The notes under the pieces are model-generated. The model was not told the DNA's origin, made no database searches, and was given only the letters and a program-made list of their open reading frames with translations. From positions 62,001 through 126,000 of the forward strand of contig NZ_JABAIL010000002.1 of NCBI RefSeq assembly GCF_012641475.1: a stretch of DNA of 64,000 nucleotides, written 5' to 3'. The stretch comes from Flammeovirga agarivorans (lineage in GTDB: Bacteria > Bacteroidota > Bacteroidia > Cytophagales > Flammeovirgaceae). Both the position numbers and the translations under genes were made by a program. Positions 1 through 9,118 of the stretch are shown here, piece after piece. The stretch's first letter is position 1. Every line of letters starts with the position of its first letter.

Positions 1-220
1 CCATAGCAACAACGTAGGAAACAGTATCCATACCGCCTCCCCCATACTTGGGATCTACCATCATTGACATAAAGCCAAGTTCGCCCATTTGTCTTACTTG
101 TTCAGCAGGGAATCGTTGTTCGGTATCTCTTTCTATGACACCTGGTAATAATTCGTTTTGTGTAAAATCACGAGCAGCATCTTTTACTGCTAACTGCTCT
201 TCTGTTAGTTCAAAATTCAT
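1..220 (-). CDS. acyl-CoA dehydrogenase, N-terminal fragment
   Basis: Only the first 73 codons lie in the window; the gene runs off the left edge. The visible protein begins MNFELTEEQLAVKDAARDF and continues with FPAEQVRQMGELGFMSMMV and a glycine-rich GGGGMD stretch. This is the all-helical N-terminal domain of acyl-CoA dehydrogenases, which oxidise acyl-CoA thioesters at the alpha-beta bond with FAD. The substrate class (short, medium or branched chain) cannot be told from this piece. The ATG at 218-220 is the only sensible start. A perfect TAnnTTTG-type -7 element lies about 45 bases upstream. The downstream neighbour is outside the window. Confidence 0.88.
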   Translation of the reverse strand, partial: MNFELTEEQLAVKDAARDFTQNELLPGVIERDTEQRFPAEQVRQMGELGFMSMMVDPKYGGGGMDTVSYVVAM

Positions 221-265
221 GTGTTGAAATTGGTATTTTAGGTGTGTTTATTGTGAATGTTTTAT

Positions 266-273
266 CAAATATA
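266..273 (-). promoter_or_regulatory. possible -7 element (TATATTTG) of the acyl-CoA dehydrogenase gene
   Basis: On the minus strand this reads TATATTTG, an exact match to the Bacteroidota -7 consensus TAnnTTTG, and would give a leader of roughly 40 bases. The nearest TTG upstream is only 13 bases away, shorter than the usual 17-23, so the -33 part is weak. Confidence 0.4.
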
Positions 274-373
274 AAAATTGAAAGGACAATTCAGAATAAA
301 AATGAATATTTTCTCATTTATTATTACAAAATGAGATAAGAGATTGTTTAGGAGTGAAATACAATAATATTCT

Positions 374-413
374 GCATAAAAAAAGCCTTTATGATGAAAT
401 CACAAAGGCTTTT
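374..413 (-). terminator. rho-independent terminator after bamA
   Basis: AAAAGCCTTT (381-390) pairs with AAAGGCTTTT (404-413). Read on the minus strand the hairpin is followed by a run of seven T. It lies about 65 bases past the bamA stop codon. Confidence 0.8.
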
Positions 414-476
414 CTCTAAAGATCAAAATGATATTTTATCGATCTGATATTTTAAAGTATAAATAATTTATACGAA

Positions 477-3014
477 TTATCTTAACTGTTGACCAATTGT
501 AAAGTGGAATTGGCTACCACTAATATCTCTTTGACCAGGAGGGGCATCGAAACCATAAGCCCAGTCAATACCTAACATACCAAATGCAGGCATGAAGATT
601 CTAGCACCAAAACCAGCTGACTTATACATGTCAAATGGGTTAAACTCATCAAGTGATGCCCAGTTATTACCACCTTCCATGAAACCAAGTAGATAAATGG
701 TTGCTGCCGGGTTAAGTGAAACTGGATAACGAAGTTCCATTACGTACTTGTTGTAAACAACACCACCGAGACCTTCTGTTTCGTAAGGTACAATTGAGTT
801 GTTTTCGTAACCTCTCAAACCAATTGTCTCAGTACCTAATAGTGCGTATTGTTGTGTCAGACCATCACCACCCATAATGAATCTTTCAAATGGCCCTAGG
901 CCTTTATCTTGATTGTAGGCTGCTAAGAAACCAATATGTGCTCTAGCTGCTAATACTAAGTCACCAATAATCGCTTGGTACCATGCATTATCAAACATCC
1001 ACTTATTGTATTCCACCCACTTGTAACGCTCTTCATCGGTAATATTAGGGTCAGAATAATCCTTATCTGTCAATAATGAGTAAGGAGGAGTTAAACTAAT
1101 ACTTAATGAAACTTGAGAACCTCTACGTGGATAGGTAGGTGCATCAATCGAGTTTCTTGAAATTGTAGTATTGAATGTCAGGTTATATGATTTACCATTG
1201 TTGTAATCACCAAAACCTGTTGCATACCAGTTATTCAAATCATACACTAGGAATGATAACGAGTTACTCATTGTAAACCAGTCATCAGGCCATTGTAAAC
1301 GTCTACCTAATGCTACAGTAGCTGCGTTAATACCTAAACTACCGATTTTAACATCACCACTATATGAGTTCTGGTTTGAGTAGTTATAACTCACCGTTAA
1401 TGAGTTTGGCTTACGACCACCTAACCAAGGTTCTGTAAATGAAATAGAGTATGTTTGATATTGAATACCTGACGCTTGAACTCTAAGTTGTAAACGTTGA
1501 CCATCACCTGCTGGTAAAGGACGCCACTTAGAGAAGTCACCTACATTTCTTAATGAGAAGTTGTTAAATACTAGACCTACAGTACCTACGAAACCATAGT
1601 AACCACCCCAACCACCAGAAAGTTCGATCTGGTCATTTGCCTTTTCTGTTAATCCATATTGGATATCCACAGTACCATTAGACATATTAGGTTTAGGTTG
1701 AATATCGATTGTCTCAGGGTCAAAGTAACCTAGTGTCGAAAGTTCACGTTGCGTTCTAATTAAGTCTGCTCTTGAGAACTTCTGTCCTGGTAAGGTTCTT
1801 ACCTCTCTGTAAATTACGTGATCTGAAGTTTTTGTGTTACCATTAACGATAATCTTTGACACATAAGCTTGCTCACCTTCAAAGATTCTCATTTCAATAT
1901 CCACAGAGTCACCTGTTACAAGTACTTCTGTTGGAGTAACACTAAAGAATAAATAACCATCATCCATATATAATGCAGAGATATCGGCACCATTAGGGTT
2001 GAATGATAAACGCTTATTTAATTCTGTTGTATTGTAAACATCGCCCTTTGTGATACCTAGTACTCTTGCTAATTGCTCATCAGAGTACTTATAGTTACCA
2101 GACCAAGTGATATTTCTGTAGAAATACTGCTGACCTTCGTAGATATCCATATCGATGCTAACCATACTTTCAGCAACATCATAAACAGAATCTCTTAAAA
2201 TTTCAGCATCTCTATAACCTTCTTCGTTATAATATTCGACTAAACTCTTTTTATCGTTTTTGTATTCTTCATCAATAAATTTTGATGGAGTGAAGATTCT
2301 ACCAAAACGCTTCTCTTTCGTCTTCTTTAATTTACGCTTAACTTTTTTCTCAGTAAGTTTTTCAACACCTACAAGATTAATTTCTTCAATCTTAACCTTC
2401 TGCTTTTTGTTTACGTCAATTCGTAAAACAACACTGTTAGCTAATACTGGGTCTTTTTCTTTTACGATTTTAACCTCAGTATTTCTGAAACCTTTTTCAG
2501 CATAGTGGTCTTTGATCACATTTTGGGTATTACGTATCATTGATTCTGTTACGATTCTACCTCTAACTAATTGTACTTTATCAGTAAGTGTCTTGGCTTG
2601 TCCTTTCTTAATTCCTTCAAAGTAGAATTTTGAAAGTTTAGGACGTTCTTTCAAGGCAATCTGTAAATAGATATCACTTCCTTGAATCTCTGTGATATTA
2701 ATTTGAACATCACCAACGATACCCAGTTTCCAAAGTTTCTTAACGGCTTTACTAATTCCATCTCCAGGAATTTTGATTTTCTCACCAACTTTAAATCCAG
2801 CGATGTTGATTAATGCATTTTTGTCGTTGAAGTCAGCTCCAACCACATCAATACCCGCGATTGTATACTCTACAGGAGTACCATAATCTACGTTATACTT
2901 ATTACTTTGGGACCCATAATTGGTACCAAATTGAGCATAAGATGTTGTAATTGCGAATGTCCAAATTGAGATGAACATAAACAGCTTTAGCACTGTTTTC
3001 TTAGTTGATATCAT
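477..3014 (-). CDS. bamA: outer membrane protein assembly factor BamA
   Basis: BamA folds and inserts beta-barrel proteins into the outer membrane. The 845-residue product starts with a signal peptide (residues 1-27, ending in SYAQ). Periplasmic POTRA domains follow over about 50-450, recognisable from repeated patterns such as KIIVNGNTKTSDHVIYREV. A C-terminal barrel fills the rest and carries the conserved LRGYE motif near residue 733, known in this family to sit in the lumenal loop L6. Length fits Bacteroidota BamA. It sits 52 bases after uppS on the same strand, a common pairing in this phylum, so the two are probably cotranscribed. A strong terminator follows the gene. A skp/ompH gene, often next in Bacteroidota, is absent here. 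Confidence 0.95.
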   Translation of the reverse strand: MISTKKTVLKLFMFISIWTFAITTSYAQFGTNYGSQSNKYNVDYGTPVEYTIAGIDVVGADFNDKNALINIAGFKVGEKIKIPGDGISKAVKKLWKLGIVGDVQINITEIQGSDIYLQIALKERPKLSKFYFEGIKKGQAKTLTDKVQLVRGRIVTESMIRNTQNVIKDHYAEKGFRNTEVKIVKEKDPVLANSVVLRIDVNKKQKVKIEEINLVGVEKLTEKKVKRKLKKTKEKRFGRIFTPSKFIDEEYKNDKKSLVEYYNEEGYRDAEILRDSVYDVAESMVSIDMDIYEGQQYFYRNITWSGNYKYSDEQLARVLGITKGDVYNTTELNKRLSFNPNGADISALYMDDGYLFFSVTPTEVLVTGDSVDIEMRIFEGEQAYVSKIIVNGNTKTSDHVIYREVRTLPGQKFSRADLIRTQRELSTLGYFDPETIDIQPKPNMSNGTVDIQYGLTEKANDQIELSGGWGGYYGFVGTVGLVFNNFSLRNVGDFSKWRPLPAGDGQRLQLRVQASGIQYQTYSISFTEPWLGGRKPNSLTVSYNYSNQNSYSGDVKIGSLGINAATVALGRRLQWPDDWFTMSNSLSFLVYDLNNWYATGFGDYNNGKSYNLTFNTTISRNSIDAPTYPRRGSQVSLSISLTPPYSLLTDKDYSDPNITDEERYKWVEYNKWMFDNAWYQAIIGDLVLAARAHIGFLAAYNQDKGLGPFERFIMGGDGLTQQYALLGTETIGLRGYENNSIVPYETEGLGGVVYNKYVMELRYPVSLNPAATIYLLGFMEGGNNWASLDEFNPFDMYKSAGFGARIFMPAFGMLGIDWAYGFDAPPGQRDISGSQFHFTIGQQLR

Positions 3015-3066
3015 GCGTCTTGCTAGATGCCTTAATAGTTTTTACTTGCTGATTCCTTTTAATCAA

Positions 3067-3795
3067 TTATGATAACTGCTCACTTGTTTTGCCATATCTG
3101 CGTTCTCTTCCTTGGAACGCATCTATTGCTTCGTGTAGCACTTCTTTTCTGAAATCAGGCCAAAGTACTTTCGTAAAATATAATTCTGTGTAGGCAATTT
3201 CCCATAAAAGGAAATTACTAATTCTTTGTTCGCCACTAGTTCTGATGAGGAGTTCAGGATCTGGCATATTTGCAGTAGAAAGGTAACTCTTAATGGTATC
3301 TTCCTTAATCTCAGATATTTCACCACTTTTGTATGCTTCAGACATACGCTGAGTAGCTTGAGTTAAGTCCCATCTTCCACTATAGCTTAGGGCCAACACT
3401 AATGTTAGACCCGTATTATCTTTAGTTAGTTGTATTGCTTCTTGCAATTCTTTCTGACAATCTTTGGGTAATTTATCAATATTACCGATTGCCTGAAGCC
3501 TAACGTTATTTTTTGTAAGGGTTTTTGTTTCCGACCTAATAGTGGAAACCAGCAATTGCATCAAAGCAATTACTTCTGCTTTGGGTCTATCCCAATTTTC
3601 AGTTGAAAAAGCATACAAAGTAAGATAGTCTATACCTAACTCGGCACAACCTTCAGTTGCATCACGAACTGCTTGAATTGCATTCCTATGACCAAAAATT
3701 CGTTTAGCTCCTTTTCCTTTCGCCCATCTACCGTTACCATCCATAATGATGGCAATGTGTTTAGGTAAGTTGGCTTTATCTTTATTTACACTCAT
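3067..3795 (-). CDS. uppS: isoprenyl transferase (undecaprenyl diphosphate synthase)
   Basis: This cis-prenyltransferase extends farnesyl diphosphate with isopentenyl diphosphate to undecaprenyl diphosphate, the lipid carrier for peptidoglycan and surface glycans. The 242-residue protein carries the family signature IAIIMDGNGRWAK near the N-terminus, with the catalytic Asp in MDGNGRW, then TLYAFSTENWDRP, and the C-terminal LLIRTSGEQRISNFLLWE diphosphate-binding motif. Length is normal and no signal peptide is seen, as expected for a cytosolic enzyme. It is the first gene of a uppS-bamA unit. The enzyme draws on the same isoprenoid precursors as the carotenoid operon about 2 kb away, but the two are separated by an oppositely oriented transporter pair. 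Confidence 0.96.
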   Translation of the reverse strand: MSVNKDKANLPKHIAIIMDGNGRWAKGKGAKRIFGHRNAIQAVRDATEGCAELGIDYLTLYAFSTENWDRPKAEVIALMQLLVSTIRSETKTLTKNNVRLQAIGNIDKLPKDCQKELQEAIQLTKDNTGLTLVLALSYSGRWDLTQATQRMSEAYKSGEISEIKEDTIKSYLSTANMPDPELLIRTSGEQRISNFLLWEIAYTELYFTKVLWPDFRKEVLHEAIDAFQGRERRYGKTSEQLS

Positions 3796-4035
3796 GGTAT
3801 AAAAACCCTTCTAGAACAATTTAATGATTAGTAGATAAAAAATAATGCTACTGAACGGCGAAATTAAAGATAAATACAGCGGATAACAACCAAAATAGAG
3901 TCAAAAGTTGAAACATTTATTACTATTTTCGGAAAGTCATGTAATTTTACTTCATACAATTGAAACTTTTTTCAAAGAGTCGCATTTTTTAAACTCAGAT
4001 TATCAACGTAATAAGATAATTTCATTGTTTCATTT

Positions 4036-4545
4036 ATGAACACGCTTTCTCAAAAAATTAATTTGTTAAATAAAACAATAGGACAAGCAGCATCATTATT
4101 AACGATCTTTTTGATTGCTCTTGTATGCTTTGACGTTGGAGGCAGGTATTTATTCAACTTTTCAACGGCAGGTATATCAGAACTTGAATGGCATATCTTT
4201 GGTTGCATTTTTTTACTAAATGCCCCCAATACTTTAAGGCTTAATAAACACGTTAGAGTCGATGCAATTTACAATCAGTTCTCACCCAAAAACCAAGCTC
4301 TTATTGATATTTTTGGTGTTCTTTTTTTTCTAACACCTTTCTGCATATTGGTTATAGATGCTAGTATTCCTTACGTAATTAATGCCTATACCATAATGGA
4401 AAAATCTACAGATCCAGGCGGTTTACCTTTTAGGTTTATCATCAAATCTTGTATTCCAATCAGTTTTATATTGTTGTTACTTCAAGGCATTTCACATTTA
4501 CTCTCTAAACTTCAAACACTAAAAGACTACACTTCTACTCCATGA
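4036..4545 (+). CDS. TRAP transporter small permease (DctQ family)
   Basis: The 169-residue membrane protein has four predicted transmembrane stretches (about 15-35, 50-70, 85-110, 135-155) and the DctQ pattern ALVCFDVGGRYLFNFS followed by ELEWHIFGCIFLLNA. DctQ is the small membrane subunit of tripartite ATP-independent periplasmic transporters, which import organic acids and related solutes using a sodium gradient. Its stop overlaps the start of the large subunit in an ATGA arrangement, so the two are translationally coupled. No DctP-type solute-binding protein lies next to it, so the substrate cannot be inferred from context. Confidence 0.88.
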   Translation: MNTLSQKINLLNKTIGQAASLLTIFLIALVCFDVGGRYLFNFSTAGISELEWHIFGCIFLLNAPNTLRLNKHVRVDAIYNQFSPKNQALIDIFGVLFFLTPFCILVIDASIPYVINAYTIMEKSTDPGGLPFRFIIKSCIPISFILLLLQGISHLLSKLQTLKDYTSTP

Positions 4546-5849
4546 TTATTCTTTTATTATTTCTCTGTCTGTTTGCAGCCTTACTTTTAGGTTTTCCAGT
4601 GGCATTTACTTTAGCAGGTGTATCTATCATATTTGGGTATTTTGCATTTGGTATCGACCTATTCTATTTATTACCATTAAGAATATATGGTACAATGAGT
4701 AGTCAAATACTGATTTCTGTTCCTCTATTTATTTATATGGGAGTAATGTTAGAGAAATCTGGTATCGCCAGCCGTTTATTAAACACAATGGCAATACTAT
4801 TAGGACGAATCCGAGGAGGTTTAGCGATTTCTGTAGCCATCGTTGGAGCAATGCTTGCAGCATCAACAGGTATCGTTGGTGCGACAGTTGTTACTATGGG
4901 GCTAATGAGCTTACCAGCCATGTTGAATAGAGGATACTCAAAAGAATATGCTACAGGCATCATAGCAGCATCAGGTACCTTAGGTCAAATCATACCACCA
5001 AGTATCGTATTAATACTTATGGGCAGTGTGATGAATATCTCAATTGGCAACCTATTTATAGCAGCTGTGATCCCGGGTGTTAGTTTAGTAATCTTGTATA
5101 TTTTATTTGTATATGTTTATGCGGTAATATATCCAGATAAAGTACCACACTTCTCGGAAGCAGAGATTATTACATATCAGAAAGAATTAAGTTTTAGATT
5201 ATTATTCAGAACTTTCCTTCTTCCGTTCATACTTATTGTAGCTGTACTAGGGTCAATTTTTCTGGGAATAGCGAGTCCTACTGAAGCAGCAGGTATTGGA
5301 GCTCTATGTGCAACATTATTAACCAAACTTGAAGGGAAATTAACTTGGGAAAATATAAAAACTGCGGCTTATGAAAGTGGCAATTTAAGTAGTATGGTTT
5401 TCATGATTTTAGTTGGAGCTACTGCTTTTGGGTTAGTATTTAGAGGTATGGGTGGTGATGACTTTCTTGTAGAACTTATTCAGAATGCAGACTTATCTCC
5501 TTATATGTTTCTTGCAATTGTAATGATAGGAATCTTTATAGCAGGTTTCTTTATCGATTTTATTGAAATCATATTCATATTCATGCCGGTAGTTACACCT
5601 ATCTTTATGCATTATGATATGAACTTGCTATGGATTGCAATATTAGTTTCTCTAAATCTACAGACATCATTTTTAACTCCCCCATTTGGCTTTTCATTAT
5701 TCTATTTAAAAGGAGTTGCTCCTGAATCTGTGAAAACTTCTCACATCTACAAGGGCATTATACCGTATATTGTAATACAAATAGTATTGATTTCTGTTAT
5801 CATTCAGTTTCCACAAATAGTTACATGGCTTCCTGAATTTCTAGATTAA
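4542..5849 (+). CDS. TRAP transporter large permease (DctM family)
   Basis: This is the 435-residue channel-forming subunit of a TRAP transporter, with about a dozen hydrophobic segments along its whole length. Family marks include LLGFPVAFTLAG at the N-terminus, STGIVGATVVTMGLMSLPAM, GTLGQIIPPSIVLILMG and the C-terminal NLQTSFLTPPFGFSLFYLKG. It starts inside the end of the small subunit gene (ATGA, 4542-4545). Its TAA stop shares bases with the stop codon of the convergent crtY gene (TTAA at 5846-5849), so there is no intergenic space and no visible terminator between this gene and the carotenoid operon. Confidence 0.93.
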   Translation: MIILLLFLCLFAALLLGFPVAFTLAGVSIIFGYFAFGIDLFYLLPLRIYGTMSSQILISVPLFIYMGVMLEKSGIASRLLNTMAILLGRIRGGLAISVAIVGAMLAASTGIVGATVVTMGLMSLPAMLNRGYSKEYATGIIAASGTLGQIIPPSIVLILMGSVMNISIGNLFIAAVIPGVSLVILYILFVYVYAVIYPDKVPHFSEAEIITYQKELSFRLLFRTFLLPFILIVAVLGSIFLGIASPTEAAGIGALCATLLTKLEGKLTWENIKTAAYESGNLSSMVFMILVGATAFGLVFRGMGGDDFLVELIQNADLSPYMFLAIVMIGIFIAGFFIDFIEIIFIFMPVVTPIFMHYDMNLLWIAILVSLNLQTSFLTPPFGFSLFYLKGVAPESVKTSHIYKGIIPYIVIQIVLISVIIQFPQIVTWLPEFLD

Positions 5850-6508
5850 TCTTCTTTCCAAGTCCATCCTTTAAAACATAATAGCATCATTCCTAATAGG
5901 TATATAAAATCTTCAGAAGGAATGGTACCTATTCTCACATCTGAAAATGCCGCTGAATTATACCAGACTATTGGATCCTCAGTGATTGAACCTGTTAAGA
6001 TTCCATTGAAAATCAAAAATGGAAGCAAAGTCAATAAGTATGACCACCAAAAAGCCATATTAAGTTTACTTCTAACCAACATAAAAGCCAATAATACCAC
6101 TAACAGGTTTATATAAGAGTAAATGCCTCCATAATATACCTGCGATAGTGCTACTCCTATAAAAAAATAATAGGGAAGAATAGTTTTTTCTTTCGTCTTT
6201 GGAAAGTATGATTTTACACATTCGTAGATAAAGAGATAACAATATGGGATGATGATAAAAAACATCCACTCCTCCAATGGAAGGTGTAAGAATTCGAAAC
6301 CTACTAGATAATCAGAGTTAAAACCCCATTCTAATGAAAATGCAAAAAAGATGTCCCATGGAATATAGATAGCCCACAGAAAAGATAATGCTACCAATAA
6401 CTTTGGCCACTTCTTATAAAAAGCCACTTTTTTGTCAAAGCTTAATAAGAATGGACCTGCAATAGCAATCACATTTATAATTAGATATAGATTAAATTGT
6501 TCCGGCAT
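5846..6508 (-). CDS. crtYcd: lycopene cyclase, fused CrtYc-CrtYd type
   Basis: The 220-residue integral membrane protein has about seven hydrophobic segments and two copies of the lycopene cyclase domain. The first has the characteristic LPLEEWMFFIIIPYCYLF around residue 75-92, with the acidic pair thought to be catalytic in this family. The second has a weaker TIPSEDFIYLLGM near the C-terminus. It resembles a fusion of the heterodimeric CrtYc/CrtYd cyclases of Gram-positive bacteria, the usual form in Bacteroidota. It would close a beta ring on lycopene; with cruF and crtD in the same operon, one ring (gamma-carotene) is the likely outcome. It is the last gene of the operon and starts 17 bases inside crtZ. 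Confidence 0.87.
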   Translation of the reverse strand: MPEQFNLYLIINVIAIAGPFLLSFDKKVAFYKKWPKLLVALSFLWAIYIPWDIFFAFSLEWGFNSDYLVGFEFLHLPLEEWMFFIIIPYCYLFIYECVKSYFPKTKEKTILPYYFFIGVALSQVYYGGIYSYINLLVVLLAFMLVRSKLNMAFWWSYLLTLLPFLIFNGILTGSITEDPIVWYNSAAFSDVRIGTIPSEDFIYLLGMMLLCFKGWTWKED

Positions 6509-6992
6509 TTTTATGTTGTCTTACTTTCTTATTGTTTGTTTTTTTAGCCTGATGCCAATATTTCATTGGTACAATTAACATTCCGAAACACTCACTATCG
6601 TATTTACCCATATTCTTATGGTGTACTTTATGTGCTTTACGAATTGCTCTGAAATATCTATTATTCGTATTATCAAACCACTTAAATCTTCTATGAATTA
6701 AAACATCGTGTGTGAGAAAATAACATAAACCATAGAGCGCAATCCCAGCTCCAATCCATACAAATGTGTATTGGTTATACATCATCCCCAACATAATTCC
6801 CAACCAAGATGGAATAGCAAAAATTAAAAAGAAGAAATCATTCTTTTCAAAGAAATGATCGTGTGGTTCGTGATGATCTTGATGAAAATACCACAAGAAA
6901 CCATGCATAACATACTTATGTGTAGCCCAGGCAACAAATTCCATTACTAAGAAAGTGGATAATACGATCAATATACTAATTAGAGTTTCCAT
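6492..6992 (-). CDS. crtZ: beta-carotene 3-hydroxylase
   Basis: CrtZ is a membrane-bound non-haem di-iron enzyme that hydroxylates C-3 of beta-ionone rings. The 166-residue protein shows the expected histidine clusters: HKYVMH (about 25-30), HQDHHEPH (about 37-44), HDVLIHRR, and HKVHH near the C-terminus. Four hydrophobic helices lie around and between them. Length is typical. The gene lies 4 bases after cruF and overlaps crtY by 17 bases, which suggests coupled translation. In this operon its likely substrate is the single beta ring of a monocyclic carotenoid. Confidence 0.93.
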   Translation of the reverse strand: METLISILIVLSTFLVMEFVAWATHKYVMHGFLWYFHQDHHEPHDHFFEKNDFFFLIFAIPSWLGIMLGMMYNQYTFVWIGAGIALYGLCYFLTHDVLIHRRFKWFDNTNNRYFRAIRKAHKVHHKNMGKYDSECFGMLIVPMKYWHQAKKTNNKKVRQHKNAGTI

Positions 6993-6996
6993 AAAA

Positions 6997-7671
6997 TTAA
7001 AGGAGTGATGCTATTACTTGAAAGAAAAAATAACCAAAAAAAAGGATAAATAAATATATAGAAAGTGGATTCTTTGAATCTAAGAATTTTAATTTTAGGT
7101 AGATGAAAATACACATAAAGAACCACCAACTAAAATAATTTTTAAATGGCGGCATTCCATTATCCCATTGCCAAAACCCTAGAGGTTCACATACAATTTC
7201 AATAAGTACATCAAGCATTACAACAATGAAGCTGCTTAATATTACTTGAAAAAAGAGAGGAAGTTTCTTTAGTGTTGTCTTCGATAATTCTACCCCTGCT
7301 ATCGCTAAAATGATCCAATTTATTGGTATTAGAAATGGAACACCATCAATTTTGAAACCTAGGTTGTTAAGGTAAATATAATCACCAAACAAAACACCGA
7401 AGTGCACTCCATGCCATTCTATAAAAAAACTACTACAATAGGTGAAAAGCAACCATATAGCAAACACTAAGTTTTTCTTTTCTTCAAAGGATAATAATAT
7501 CACAAATGACGAAAATAAAAGAAAAGGTGTGAATGGTAACAACAACTGGTTCAAAGGAGTAAAAGCAACTACAGCTCCTACGGTATAAAAAATGGTAAGT
7601 AATATTTTACTTTTGGCTAAGTTGGTCAGTTTTCTAAACTGTGAGTTTATTTGTGTAGTTAAATCATTCAT
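6997..7671 (-). CDS. cruF: carotenoid 1,2-hydratase, CruF family (DUF422)
   Basis: CruF-type hydratases add water across the C1,C2 double bond of an acyclic psi end group, giving a tertiary 1-hydroxyl. The 224-residue protein has six to seven hydrophobic segments and family motifs: EWHGVHFGVLFGDYIY, GVPFLIPINWIIL, and LIEIVCEPLGFWQW followed by a PFKNYFSWW segment. The ATG overlaps the crtD stop codon by 8 bases, and crtZ follows after 4 bases. Between a cyclase and a 3,4-desaturase, the expected job is hydration of the psi end of gamma-carotene. The family call is firm; the exact substrate is inferred. Confidence 0.85.
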   Translation of the reverse strand: MNDLTTQINSQFRKLTNLAKSKILLTIFYTVGAVVAFTPLNQLLLPFTPFLLFSSFVILLSFEEKKNLVFAIWLLFTYCSSFFIEWHGVHFGVLFGDYIYLNNLGFKIDGVPFLIPINWIILAIAGVELSKTTLKKLPLFFQVILSSFIVVMLDVLIEIVCEPLGFWQWDNGMPPFKNYFSWWFFMCIFIYLKLKFLDSKNPLSIYLFILFFGYFFFQVIASLL

Positions 7672-9112
7672 TAATTAAGCCTTCTACAATTTTAGAACTA
7701 TTTAAACATAATGGAATCCCTCCCCCTGGATGAACACTTCCTCCTACAAAATATAGGTTCTTAAAATCGTTGGATTTGTTTCTTTGACGATACAGTGCAT
7801 GGGTTAATTTGTTACTATTCAGCCCATAGAGTGCACCTTTCCAACTCATGGTATCTTTTTCTATACCTCTAGGGCTCCAAAAAGAAGATTCTTCTATCAA
7901 TTCACTTAACGCTACTTTTAAATGCTTTGATAATATTTGGATTACCTTCGCCTCAATCTTCTTTACAATTTCATCAGAAAATAGCTCTGGTTGAGCAGGA
8001 ACATTGATCATTACAAACCAGTTTTCACAACCTTCAGGTGCATCTTCTATATTCACCTTACTACTGATGTGTACATAAATGGTAGGGTCCTCAGGAATTT
8101 TTAAATCATCAAATAATTGTTGAAACTCCTTTTTATAATCCTTTGAGAAAAAGATATTATGTAGGTCTAAAGATTCAAATTTCTTTTTTACTCCCCAATA
8201 AAATACCAAAGCAGAAGATGACAACTCTTTTGATGTAGGTATCTTAATCTCTTTTTTTACCACTTGAGGTAGAAAGAAGTTTACATCAGCATTACTTACA
8301 AAAAGGTCAGCATTATACGTTTTGTCATCTGTTTCGACAGAGACAATAGTATTCGCTTTCGTCTGTATTTTTTTAACTTTTTGATTAGTAATAAACTCAA
8401 CCCCTTCTTCTTCAGCTAATTTTATGAGTGATGTAATGATTGACCTCATTCCTTTATTAGGAAAAAACACTCCATCAGAGTGTTCTAAGGCACTAATTAC
8501 TCTCATTATTGATGGAGTATGATAAGGATTAGATCCATTATAGGTAGCATAACGATCAAAAAGTTGAACAAGCTGATCGTTCTTAAAATATTTTTTATTG
8601 AACTCATGTAATGATTCAAACCAACCTAACCGAGTAAGAACGGGTAATGCTGCAAGTACTTCTTTATTAAAAAGATCTGACACTTTATTCAAACCACTTT
8701 CAAGAAAGATTGGTGATGTTTTTTTGTAATCATCAATTATTTGATGCATTACATCTTCAATATCAACACCCCAAATTTCTTTTACTTCATCAGAAAACTT
8801 TTGAGTATCTGTGTAACCTGTAAAAGTGGCCCCATCAGCAAAGAAATATTTTGTTGCTACATCATGTGAAATGTATGTAAAATAATCTTCTGTTTTCTTA
8901 TGGTATAATGAAAAAAGCTCTTCAACAAGATGTGGTAATGTGAATAAAGAAGGACCTCGATCAAAACGATAACCTCCTAGATTAAAATCTTTAAGTTTTC
9001 CTCCTACATTATCTGTCCCTTCTAAAACTGTTACCTTATAACCTAGTTTATTTATCCTTAAAGCAGCTGAAACACCACCAATACCTGCACCTATAATAAT
9101 CGCTTTTTTCAT
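7664..9112 (-). CDS. crtD: 1-hydroxycarotenoid 3,4-desaturase (CrtD)
   Basis: This is the second CrtI-family FAD enzyme of the operon (482 residues). It begins with a dinucleotide-binding motif IIIGAGIGGVSAALRI and ends with the family's FVGGSVHPGGGIPLCL motif. GYRFDRGPSLFTLPHLVEEL is characteristic of the CrtD branch, whereas the CrtI protein in this operon has a PSWYWMPDVF motif at the equivalent place. CrtD introduces the 3,4 double bond next to a 1-hydroxyl, so it acts after CruF. The two CrtI-type genes could have swapped roles, but motif pattern and position next to cruF support this assignment. It follows idi by 6 bases. Confidence 0.84.
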   Translation of the reverse strand: MKKAIIIGAGIGGVSAALRINKLGYKVTVLEGTDNVGGKLKDFNLGGYRFDRGPSLFTLPHLVEELFSLYHKKTEDYFTYISHDVATKYFFADGATFTGYTDTQKFSDEVKEIWGVDIEDVMHQIIDDYKKTSPIFLESGLNKVSDLFNKEVLAALPVLTRLGWFESLHEFNKKYFKNDQLVQLFDRYATYNGSNPYHTPSIMRVISALEHSDGVFFPNKGMRSIITSLIKLAEEEGVEFITNQKVKKIQTKANTIVSVETDDKTYNADLFVSNADVNFFLPQVVKKEIKIPTSKELSSSALVFYWGVKKKFESLDLHNIFFSKDYKKEFQQLFDDLKIPEDPTIYVHISSKVNIEDAPEGCENWFVMINVPAQPELFSDEIVKKIEAKVIQILSKHLKVALSELIEESSFWSPRGIEKDTMSWKGALYGLNSNKLTHALYRQRNKSNDFKNLYFVGGSVHPGGGIPLCLNSSKIVEGLINE

Positions 9113-9118
9113 ATATAA

